NCBI GenBank assembly: GCA_938008865.1
Contig: CALLJA010000123.1
Span: forward strand, 1 to 7,104
From: an uncultured Anaerolineales bacterium
Lineage (GTDB): Bacteria; Chloroflexota; Anaerolineae; Anaerolineales; Villigracilaceae
Direction of reading: 5' to 3'
DNA length: 7,104 nt
The notes beneath the pieces are model-generated. The model was given only the letters and a program-made list of their open reading frames with translations. It made no database searches and was not told the origin of the DNA. This document shows positions 1-5,538 of the stretch, in pieces (the first letter of the stretch is position 1; every line of letters starts with the position of its first letter). The translations under genes were made by a program, and so were the position numbers.

Positions 1-4
1 TCAA

Positions 5-23
5 GGCGGGTATAATTCCCGCC
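5..23 (+). promoter_or_regulatory. Candidate leaderless promoter inside an inverted repeat
   Basis: A perfect -10 hexamer, TATAAT, lies at 11-16. It sits in the loop of a perfect 6-bp inverted repeat, GGCGGG at 5-10 and CCCGCC at 18-23. Transcription would normally begin about 6-8 bases after the box, around 23-25, which is the GTG start codon of the next gene. No Shine-Dalgarno sequence lies between them. This suggests a leaderless mRNA. The -35 region is outside the window, so it cannot be judged. The inverted repeat could instead be an operator, or the end of an upstream terminator. Confidence 0.5.
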
Positions 24-24
24 A

Positions 25-1638
25 GTGAAACGCCTGCTGACCGTCATCTCCGTTCTGGCCATCTTTCAATTTGCGTGTGGTATGGCGACCCCGTCCTTGT
101 GGGGGACGTACTACACGCCCACCCCCGCGCCCCCCACCGTGCCGCCCACCGCGCGCCCGAGCCAGACCCCGCTGCCGACGGCCAGCGCCACCATCACGCC
201 CACGGCCAGTATCACCCCCACCGCCATTACCTCGTTCATCACGCCCACCCGCCGCGCATCGGGCTTCGGGGAGGCCAGCGCCACCCCCAACCCGAACGCC
301 GTCCCGGTCCTGTACTACGCCCAAAGCGGGGATACCCTGGCAGGCGTTGCCAAACGCTTCGGAGTCGAAGTGGCCGATATCACATCCACCGAGACGCTGC
401 CTGCCGAGACTGGCCTGGTTGCACCGGGCACACTGCTGGTCATCCCAGACCGCGTCGGCGCAAACCGCACCCCCAATGAACAGATCCTGCCCGACAGCGA
501 AGTGGTCTTCACCGCCAGCGCCGTCGATTTCGACATCCCGGACTACATCGGCAAAGCGGGCGGCTACCTGGGCACCTATCGCGAGTACCTCGGCTCGACC
601 GGTTGGGTGACCGGTCCGCAGGCCATCCGCCGCCTTGCCTACGAAAACTCGATCAACCCGCGCCTGCTGCTGGCCGTGCTCGAATACGAAAGCCGCTGGG
701 TGCGCGGCCAGCCCGTGGACGCATTGCACGCCGAGTACCCGATGGGCTACGAAGACTTCCGCTACAAAAGCATGTTCACGCAAATGGTCTGGGCGATCAA
801 CCAGCTGTCCATCGGCTATTACGGCTGGCGCGACGGCTCGATTACCGAGTTAAACTTCCCGGACGGCTCGCGCCTGCGCCTCGACCCGCGCCTGAACGCA
901 GGCACGGTCGCCGTCCAATACCTGTTTTCCAAACTGCACAGCCAGTCGCAGTGGGCGCAGATCATCAACCCCGAGACCGGCTTCCCCGCCCTGTACAAGG
1001 ATATGTTCGGCGACCCGTGGGCGCGCAGCACCATCGTCAACCCGATCTTCCCGCCCGGGCTGACCCAGCCCGAACTGGCCCTGCCCTTCGACCCCGGCGT
1101 GGAGTGGAGTTACACCGGCGGTCCGCACGGCGCCTGGGAACACGACGGCGCCCTGGCCGCCATTGACTTCGCGCCCGCCACCGACCACGGCGGCTGCGCC
1201 ATCACCGATGCCTGGGTCACCGCCTCGGCGCCCGGGCTGGTCGTGCGTTCGGAACAGGGCGTGGTGGTCGTGGACCTCGACGGCGACGGCTACGAACAGA
1301 CCGGCTGGAACCTGCTCTACCTGCACATTGCCACCGTCGGCCGCGTGCAGAAAGGCGAGTGGGTGGACGTGAACGACAACATCGGCCACCCCTCCTGTGA
1401 GGGCGGCGTCTCGACCGGCACACACCTGCACTTCGCCCGCAAATACAACGGTGAATGGGTCCCGGCCGACGGCCCGATCCCCTTCGTGCTGGGCGGCTGG
1501 CGGGCCGTGGCCGGCAAGAAGCCCTACGAGGGCCTGCTCGTGCGCGGTGATAAAACCATCATCGCCGACCCAGTCGGCCAGGCCTGGTCGGTGATTTTCC
1601 GCGATCCCAATGTCACGCCCACGCCTGTCGGTCCTTAA
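25..1638 (+). CDS. Secreted LysM / M23A-type peptidoglycan metallopeptidase (copy 1)
   Basis: This 537-residue exported protein probably binds and cuts peptidoglycan outside the membrane. A basic, hydrophobic N-terminus (residues 1-17) ends at Cys18, but QFAC is a poor lipobox, so lipoprotein status is uncertain. A Thr/Pro-rich linker spans about 30-85, and a LysM domain lies at about 96-142 (YYAQSGDTL to LLVIPD). The middle domain (about 155-345) carries LLLAVLEYES (E222, S223) and IGYYGWR, reminiscent of lytic transglycosylases. The C-terminal M23 peptidase has H368, D381 (AIDFAP), H434 (YLH) and H467-L-H469. As I recall LasA and beta-lytic endopeptidase, the H-x12-D and HxH spacing matches the M23A type. 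C391 and C458 are shared with copy 2 and may form a disulfide. GTG at 25 is the only start that keeps the signal sequence. It overlaps the next gene, its paralogue, by 29 bases. The M23 call is firm; hydrolysis itself is inferred. Confidence 0.9.
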   Translation: MKRLLTVISVLAIFQFACGMATPSLWGTYYTPTPAPPTVPPTARPSQTPLPTASATITPTASITPTAITSFITPTRRASGFGEASATPNPNAVPVLYYAQSGDTLAGVAKRFGVEVADITSTETLPAETGLVAPGTLLVIPDRVGANRTPNEQILPDSEVVFTASAVDFDIPDYIGKAGGYLGTYREYLGSTGWVTGPQAIRRLAYENSINPRLLLAVLEYESRWVRGQPVDALHAEYPMGYEDFRYKSMFTQMVWAINQLSIGYYGWRDGSITELNFPDGSRLRLDPRLNAGTVAVQYLFSKLHSQSQWAQIINPETGFPALYKDMFGDPWARSTIVNPIFPPGLTQPELALPFDPGVEWSYTGGPHGAWEHDGALAAIDFAPATDHGGCAITDAWVTASAPGLVVRSEQGVVVVDLDGDGYEQTGWNLLYLHIATVGRVQKGEWVDVNDNIGHPSCEGGVSTGTHLHFARKYNGEWVPADGPIPFVLGGWRAVAGKKPYEGLLVRGDKTIIADPVGQAWSVIFRDPNVTPTPVGP

Positions 1639-3100
1639 GCGCGGCTGGATCGGATGCCTGGCCGCTGCCCTGCTGCTGAGCGCCTGCGCCCCTTCCGCCT
1701 CTCTGCCTCCCCGGACCGCCACCCCCACCCAGCCGTCGGCGGATTCCGCGCCCCCGGCCTCTACCCCTCTGCCGGTACGTCCCTCCTATAAACCCGGTGA
1801 ACTGGTCGACTACACCGCCCAGGACGGCGACACACTGCCCGCCCTGGCTGCGCGCTTCAACACCAGCATCGAAGAGATCTTCGCCGCCAACCCGATCATC
1901 CCGCGCGACGCCACCACCATGCCGCCCGGCTTGCCGATGAAAATTCCCATTTACTACCGCGCGCTGTGGGGCAGCCCGTATCGCATCCTGCCCGACCATG
2001 CCTTCGTCAACGGCCCAACCCTGATCGGATTCAACACCACGGCCTTCGTCAACGCGCATGACGGCTGGTTGAAGACCTATCGTACCTACGCGGGCGACGC
2101 GTGGCGCAGCGGGCCTGAACTGGTCGATTACATCGCCACCAACTTCAGCATCAGTCCGCGCCTGCTGTTGGCCGTACTGGAATACCAGGGCGGCGCCCTT
2201 TCGCAGCCCAAGCCGCCCGTGGATAAGTACCTGCTCGGCCAACGGCGCATCTACTACGAAAGCGTCTATCTGCAACTGGTCTGGGCGGCGAACACGCTCA
2301 ACAACGGGTACTACGGCTGGCGCAGCGGGAACCTGCTGGAGTTCGAACTGACCGATGGAACCCTGACCCGCCCCGACCCCTGGCAAAACGCCGCCTCGGC
2401 CGCACTGCAATATTATTTCGCGCAAATCTCCTCGGGCGGGATGTTCCAGGCCAACACCGGGCCCGAGGGCCTGATCCGTACCTATACAGACCTATTCGGC
2501 GATCCGTGGTCAGCTCCCTTCGAACTCATCCCCGGCAGCCTGAAACAGCCCGGGCTGCTGCTGCCGTTCCCAGCCGGGCGCATCTGGTCTTACACAGGCG
2601 GACCGCATACCGGCTGGGGCACGGGCGCTCCCCTGGTGGCCGTGGATTTCGCTCCGCCTTCCGAGTTTTCGGGCTGTTTCAAGGTGGACCCGGAGCAGTT
2701 CTCGGTGGCGATGGCCGACGGGCTGGTGGTACGCTCCGGGGAAGACGGCCTGGCGCTCGACCTCGACAAGGACGGCGACGAGCGCACGGGTTGGGTCATC
2801 TACTATCTGCACCTGGCCCGCGAAGGCCGCGCCCCCACAGGCCTGGAACTGCGGGCCGGCGCCCCCATCGGCTACCCATCCTGCGAGGGCGGCCGCGTGA
2901 CGGGCACACACGTCCACATCGCGCGCAAGTACAATGGCGAATGGATCCTGGCCGACAGCGCCCTGCCCTTCGACATGGAAGGCTGGGTCACTTATAACGG
3001 CTCCAGCCCCTATCAGGGCACCTTGAAGCGCGGCATCGCCACCGTCACCGCCTGCGAATGCGGCGACTCGCGCACCGCCATCAAGGCGGGTCCGCCCTGA
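1610..3100 (+). CDS. LysM / M23A-type peptidoglycan metallopeptidase lipoprotein (copy 2)
   Basis: This 496-residue paralogue has the same domain order as copy 1. The signal peptide ends in a good lipobox, LSAC, with Cys26 as the lipidation site, so it should be anchored on the outer face of the membrane. A short Pro/Thr/Ser-rich linker is followed by LysM (about 66-113, DYTAQDGDTL to MKIP), a middle domain (about 120-310), and M23 with H333, D346 (AVDFAP), H401 (YLH) and H434-V-H436. C356 and C425 match the copy 1 pair. In the middle domain the LEYES of copy 1 is LEYQG (Q193, G194), so a putative transglycosylase Glu is absent. ATG 1610 is the only usual start codon that retains the signal peptide. 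It lies inside the upstream gene with no clear ribosome binding site, which suggests translational coupling. The product is probably a peptidoglycan or cross-bridge endopeptidase. Confidence 0.9.
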   Translation: MSRPRLSVLKRGWIGCLAAALLLSACAPSASLPPRTATPTQPSADSAPPASTPLPVRPSYKPGELVDYTAQDGDTLPALAARFNTSIEEIFAANPIIPRDATTMPPGLPMKIPIYYRALWGSPYRILPDHAFVNGPTLIGFNTTAFVNAHDGWLKTYRTYAGDAWRSGPELVDYIATNFSISPRLLLAVLEYQGGALSQPKPPVDKYLLGQRRIYYESVYLQLVWAANTLNNGYYGWRSGNLLEFELTDGTLTRPDPWQNAASAALQYYFAQISSGGMFQANTGPEGLIRTYTDLFGDPWSAPFELIPGSLKQPGLLLPFPAGRIWSYTGGPHTGWGTGAPLVAVDFAPPSEFSGCFKVDPEQFSVAMADGLVVRSGEDGLALDLDKDGDERTGWVIYYLHLAREGRAPTGLELRAGAPIGYPSCEGGRVTGTHVHIARKYNGEWILADSALPFDMEGWVTYNGSSPYQGTLKRGIATVTACECGDSRTAIKAGPP

Positions 3101-3118
3101 ATCGTGCCAGCATGAATC

Positions 3119-3160
3119 AAAAAATCCCCGCCTCGACTCGCATCGAAGCGGGGATTTCCG
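3119..3160. terminator. Bidirectional intrinsic terminator between convergent operons
   Basis: There is a perfect 10-bp inverted repeat, AAATCCCCGC (3122-3131) and GCGGGGATTT (3148-3157). The loop contains a further TCGA/TCGA pairing after one mismatch. On the minus strand the stem runs into six T's (A-run at 3119-3124), a strong intrinsic terminator for the OsmC operon. On the plus strand it is followed by a weaker T-rich tail (ATTTCCGTTT), serving the peptidase pair. It lies 18 bases past the copy 2 stop codon and 5 bases past the OsmC stop codon. Confidence 0.9.
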
Positions 3161-3165
3161 TTTGT

Positions 3166-3624
3166 CTAGGCAGCGGGCGGCTGCCAGGTCCCTGCCTTGA
3201 CCAGGGCATCGCCTTCGTAAATCTGGTAACGCAGTTCCATCGGGAAGGCCTTGCTGAGCATGGCCTGCGCGGGGCAGTATTTGAGCGCCGAGAGTTCGAT
3301 GGCGCGCACCAGCGCGGCTTCATCGAGGCCCTCGCCGCGCAGCACGTAGGTGATGACCGCTTTCGTGAATACTTTGGGATGCTCGGCAGCGCGCTCCGCG
3401 CTGACATTCACGTCGAAGGCTGCGACCTTCTGCTGCTTCTTGCGCAGGATCGAGATCACGTCCATGCCCGTGCAGCCCGCCAGGCCCAGCGCGATCAATT
3501 CCATCGGGCGGGCGGCGGAATCGTCGCCGCCGACGCCCGCGTCCGAATCGACGCGTACCTCGTGGCCGCTATCCGCCACACCAACAAAGGACATCTTTTC
3601 TTTCCAACTCAGTTTCGCTTCCAT
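3166..3624 (-). CDS. OsmC/Ohr-superfamily protein (YhfA-like), predicted thiol-dependent peroxidase
   Basis: This is a 152-residue cytoplasmic protein of normal length for the OsmC superfamily, whose members reduce organic hydroperoxides with a reactive cysteine pair. Both cysteines are present in family context: C51 in GLAGCTGMDV, at the start of the central helix, and C117 in ALKYCPAQAM. PMEL (40-43) is the usual motif ahead of that helix. The CTGMDV-ISILRKK and KYCPAQ signatures look more like the YhfA branch than classical Ohr or OsmC, and the substrate of that branch is less certain. It is the last gene of the five-gene operon and starts 3 bases after the TlpA-like stop, with GGAG (complement of 3631-3634) correctly placed for ATG 3624. 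A bidirectional terminator follows directly. Confidence 0.92.
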   Translation of the reverse strand: MEAKLSWKEKMSFVGVADSGHEVRVDSDAGVGGDDSAARPMELIALGLAGCTGMDVISILRKKQQKVAAFDVNVSAERAAEHPKVFTKAVITYVLRGEGLDEAALVRAIELSALKYCPAQAMLSKAFPMELRYQIYEGDALVKAGTWQPPAA

Positions 3625-3627
3625 GGG

Positions 3628-4206
3628 TTACTCCGTAATCAGGGGGGTGACGTATTTTTCGAGCATGGCATAGGAAATCTCGCCCACCCATTGCAGGCGG
3701 ACGACGCCAGCGCGGTCGATCACATAGGAACTGGGCAGGTTCATGCTCTTGAAGGCCTGCTCGGTGGCGACGTACTTCGGGTCGAGCCAGACGGGGAAGG
3801 TCAGGGCGTAGTCTTCGACAAATTGCAGCACATCGGCGCTCGGGTCGCCGTCATTGATGGCCACCACGGCAAAGCCGTCCGAGCGGTACTTGTCGTAGTA
3901 GGTTTGCAGGGTGGGCATTTCGGCCTTGCAGGGTGGGCACCAGGTGGCCCACAAGTTGACCAGCACCACCTGTCCGCGATAATCGGCCAGGGAAACGGGC
4001 GTCTCGTGGATGTCGGTCAGGCGCAGGGCGGGGGCGTCGTACTCGACCTGGACGGGGGTGGCGGAGAGGCCGTCGGTCTGGGCTTCGAGGGCGGCCTGCG
4101 CCCTGGGCAGCAGCGCGTAGGCCGCCACGCCCAGCAGGACCAGGCCCACGCCGACGATGATCAGCGGCAGGATGGGGGAGGATTGTCGGGATTGGCGTTC
4201 GGTCAT
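3628..4206 (-). CDS. Membrane-anchored TlpA/ResA-like thiol-disulfide oxidoreductase
   Basis: This 192-residue protein has a short charged N-terminus, one membrane helix (about 11-33) and an extracytoplasmic thioredoxin fold. The active site is WCPPC with C90 and C93 (LVNLWATWCPPCKAEMP), and the cis-proline is P158 in MNLPSSYVID. The CPPC dipeptide and the NLWATWC context are typical of TlpA/ResA/CcmG-type reductants, which reduce disulfides in c-type cytochrome maturation or other envelope proteins. No cytochrome-assembly genes are nearby, so the target is unknown. The OsmC neighbour and the upstream sigma/anti-sigma pair suggest a role in thiol stress; this is inferred. ATG 4206 has a GGAG (complement of 4217-4220) 10 bases upstream. 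Confidence 0.93.
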   Translation of the reverse strand: MTERQSRQSSPILPLIIVGVGLVLLGVAAYALLPRAQAALEAQTDGLSATPVQVEYDAPALRLTDIHETPVSLADYRGQVVLVNLWATWCPPCKAEMPTLQTYYDKYRSDGFAVVAINDGDPSADVLQFVEDYALTFPVWLDPKYVATEQAFKSMNLPSSYVIDRAGVVRLQWVGEISYAMLEKYVTPLITE

Positions 4207-4227
4207 GGATGGGATGCTCCAGGCGCA

Positions 4228-4244
4228 GCGCCCGCACGGGGCGC
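4228..4244. other. GC-rich hairpin in the gap upstream of the TlpA-like gene
   Basis: A perfect 6-bp inverted repeat, GCGCCC (4228-4233) and GGGCGC (4239-4244), has a 5-base loop. It sits in the only sizeable gap (49 bases) within the minus-strand operon, between the zinc-ribbon gene and the TlpA-like gene. No T-run follows on the minus strand, so it is not a convincing terminator. It could be an mRNA-processing or stability element that sets different expression of regulators and effectors. It may also be chance in GC-rich DNA. Confidence 0.4.
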
Positions 4245-4255
4245 GGAATCAATCA

Positions 4256-4462
4256 TCAGGTACACCCGCCGCCCTCGCCGCTGGCATATCCACAGCGCGG
4301 ACATTCGAGCTGCAACAGGCCGTTATAGTCCAGCCGCCCCTGGCCGCACTGCGGGCAAATAGAACCTGAGCGCAGCGGCCCAACCTTGGGCATTTCGGGC
4401 TGGCCGATGCCCAGCAGGAGCAGTTCGAGAGAGGAGAGGGTCCGTTCGGGATCAGGGGTCAT
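4256..4462 (-). CDS. Small zinc-ribbon protein
   Basis: This is a 68-residue protein of unknown function. Two CxxC knuckles, C36-PQ-C39 and C54-PR-C57, are separated by 14 residues, the pattern of a rubredoxin-like or zinc-ribbon fold that should hold one Zn (or possibly Fe). The N-terminal 30 residues contain a Leu-rich stretch (LSSLELLLLGIGQPEMP), probably one short amphipathic helix. The tail is Gly-rich and ends in a further Cys67. It starts 7 bases after the anti-sigma stop, with no good ribosome binding site, so coupling to the upstream gene is likely. Upstream in-frame codons overlap the anti-sigma gene and look non-native, so ATG 4462 is preferred. Its place between the anti-sigma and TlpA-like genes suggests a metal- or redox-linked accessory role (inference). 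Confidence 0.8.
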   Translation of the reverse strand: MTPDPERTLSSLELLLLGIGQPEMPKVGPLRSGSICPQCGQGRLDYNGLLQLECPRCGYASGEGGGCT

Positions 4463-4469
4463 GGATAAA

Positions 4470-4733
4470 CTAATGCAAGGTATGCGGCAGGTCTTCGAGA
4501 TGCAAGCTCTTGTACAGGCGCTGACGCACGTCGGCAGGCAGACCGTCCTTGGGCGCATCGGTCTGGTAGAGTTCGATGGTCTTCTTCATGGTATTGACCA
4601 CCACGCGGCAGTCTTCGCATTCGGAGAGATGCTGCTCCAGCTCGCGGCACAGTTCCTCGCGCAGGGAGCCGTCTACGTATTCGGAGATGCTTCCCAGCAG
4701 GTCACTGCATTCGTGTTCGTGTTGGTGTTTCAC
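4470..4733 (-). CDS. Soluble zinc-binding (ZAS / zf-HC2) anti-sigma factor
   Basis: This 87-residue protein should bind and inhibit the ECF sigma factor encoded just upstream. The H-x3-C-x2-C motif of zinc-containing anti-sigma factors is H35-LSE-C39-ED-C42. A fourth ligand candidate is C9, and C29 is extra. The C9/H35/C39/C42 spacing equals the C11/H37/C41/C44 ligands of Streptomyces RsrA (from memory). There is no membrane helix, so it acts in the cytoplasm, as RsrA and ChrR do. The N-terminus is His-rich (H3, H5, H7). The start is GTG at 4733-4731. It overlaps the sigma stop TGA by the four bases GTGA, a classic coupling arrangement that keeps sigma and antagonist in proportion. Redox sensing is plausible but not shown, since many zf-HC2 proteins respond to other signals. 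Confidence 0.9.
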   Translation of the reverse strand: MKHQHEHECSDLLGSISEYVDGSLREELCRELEQHLSECEDCRVVVNTMKKTIELYQTDAPKDGLPADVRQRLYKSLHLEDLPHTLH

Positions 4734-5338
4734 TTCACTCTCTCCTCGGCCAGGCGGTCGGTAAAGTAGGACGATAACTGTTCGCGCAGATGGAGCCGCG
4801 CCCGCAGCAGGCGGGTCTTGACGGCGGTCTCGGTCAGGTTGAGGGTCTCGCTGGTCTCCTGGATGGACATGCCCTCGATGTCGCGCAGCAGGAAGACTAC
4901 GCGCAGTTTCTCGGGCAGTTTCAAGATGGCCGCATCCAGGGCGCGCTTCGACTCAGCGGTCAGGAAGTCGGACTCGGGCAGGCAGCACCAGTCGGTCAAC
5001 TGGACGGGGGTGGGCAGGTCGCCTTCGCCATCCTGCGGCTCCTCGGCGATCTCCACTTGCGGCTTTTGGCGGCGGATTAGCATCAGCGCTTCGTTGACCG
5101 CGATACGGTACAGCCAGGTCAGCGGGCTGGAGCGGCCCTCGAAGTTCCCTAGCGATTGCAGGGCCTTGAGGAAGGTGTTTTGCAGCACATCCTCGGCGTC
5201 CTGCGGGTTGCCCAGCATCTTCAGTCCCAGCCGATAGATCGGCGCAGAGGCCAGGTCCACCAGGCGGGCAAACTCGGCGCGGTCGCCCGCTTTCAACGCT
5301 TCCACGGAAATGTCCGTCACGGCGGTTTCAATCTTCAT
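4730..5338 (-). CDS. ECF-family RNA polymerase sigma factor
   Basis: This is a 202-residue group IV (ECF) sigma-70 factor. Region 2 spans about 20-92, with GNPQDAEDVLQNTFLKAL (-10 recognition and core binding) and LTWLYRIAVNEAL. Region 4 spans about 130-190, with LPEKLRVVFLLRDIEGMSIQ and the recognition helix around TAVKTRLLRARL. The linker (93-129) is long and acidic and contains Trp-Cys-Cys (W117, C118, C119). ATG 5338 is chosen over GTG 5350 because GAGGTG (complement of 5348-5353) lies 9 bases upstream of that ATG, whereas the GTG would sit inside the binding site. It is the first gene of the operon and overlaps its anti-sigma gene by 4 bases. Autoregulation would be usual for this type, but I could not find a clear GGAAC-type -35 in the upstream region. 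Confidence 0.95.
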   Translation of the reverse strand: MKIETAVTDISVEALKAGDRAEFARLVDLASAPIYRLGLKMLGNPQDAEDVLQNTFLKALQSLGNFEGRSSPLTWLYRIAVNEALMLIRRQKPQVEIAEEPQDGEGDLPTPVQLTDWCCLPESDFLTAESKRALDAAILKLPEKLRVVFLLRDIEGMSIQETSETLNLTETAVKTRLLRARLHLREQLSSYFTDRLAEERVK

Positions 5339-5347
5339 TTGGATGCA

Positions 5348-5353
5348 CACCTC
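5348..5353 (-). promoter_or_regulatory. Ribosome binding site deciding the sigma-factor start
   Basis: On the minus strand this reads GAGGTG, 9 bases upstream of ATG 5338. The alternative GTG codon at 5350 overlaps it, which argues for the ATG start. Confidence 0.7.
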
Positions 5354-5375
5354 GTAAAAAAGTCACACAATTCAA

Positions 5376-5381
5376 AGTATA
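5376..5381 (-). promoter_or_regulatory. Candidate -10 box for the sigma-factor operon
   Basis: The minus strand reads TATACT here, followed by TTG, about 38 bases upstream of ATG 5338. No consensus -35 is visible 17 bases further upstream; that position is occupied by the left edge of a GC palindrome (5400-5411). It is a weak housekeeping-type promoter candidate, and an ECF-type promoter could be used instead. Confidence 0.4.
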
Positions 5382-5399
5382 ACCGAGAATAATCCTGCC

Positions 5400-5411
5400 C
5401 CCGCGCGCGGG
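5400..5411. promoter_or_regulatory. 12-bp perfect palindrome in the divergent promoter region
   Basis: CCCGCGCGCGGG is self-complementary with no spacer. It covers the -35 position of the minus-strand -10 candidate at 5376-5381 and lies within otherwise AT-richer DNA. It could be an operator for a dimeric regulator. The low-complexity GC alternation also allows chance, so confidence is low. Confidence 0.35.
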
Positions 5412-5488
5412 AACTCCTACCGTACAGAACATCCAGCAGGCGGAAAATATACGCACGTCGGCATCACGAAAATGGCGGGATTAATGTC

Positions 5489-5494
5489 TATACT
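5489..5494 (+). promoter_or_regulatory. Candidate -10 box for the cNMP-domain / Nfu operon
   Basis: TATACT, followed by TTT, lies 44 bases upstream of ATG 5539 in an AT-rich tract. The same eight-base core, TATACTTT, occurs on the opposite strand ahead of the sigma operon. No good -35 is visible. A ribosome binding site, AGGATGGGG (5525-5533), precedes the start codon. Confidence 0.4.
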
Positions 5495-5538
5495 TTTATG
5501 ATTTTTGATACTACTTGCATTTTTAGGATGGGGATAAG

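Noticed and set aside
1..783. 260-residue open frame on the minus strand
   Set aside because: It lies opposite the LysM part of copy 1 and has a low-complexity Gly/Arg tail, so it is a shadow.
850..1728. 292-residue open frame on the minus strand
   Set aside because: It is antisense to the copy 1 peptidase, with no domain motif and no ribosome binding site. The long openness follows from high third-position GC.
1613..2425. 270-residue open frame on the minus strand
   Set aside because: It is antisense to copy 2 and ends in Gly/Arg repeats from the Pro/Ser linker DNA.
3081..3096. TCAAGGCGGG at 3081-3090 repeats the first ten bases of the window, with GGCGG/CCGCC dyad
   Set aside because: It encodes the last residues of copy 2, the loop would be only 2 bases, and a ten-base GC-rich match is likely chance.
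3058..4362. 434-residue open frame on the plus strand
   Set aside because: It lies opposite the OsmC-like, TlpA-like and part of the zinc-ribbon genes, which have clear motifs. Its composition (His, Gly, Gln, Val rich) is that of an antisense shadow in GC-rich codons.
4463..4558. N-terminal extension of the zinc-ribbon protein (Cys/Arg-rich)
   Set aside because: It is the out-of-frame reading of the anti-sigma gene, whereas ATG 4462 starts cleanly after the anti-sigma stop.
5495..5525. Possible Fnr-type site around TTTTTGATACTACTTGCAT
   Set aside because: Only one TTGAT half-site is present; the second half does not match ATCAA.
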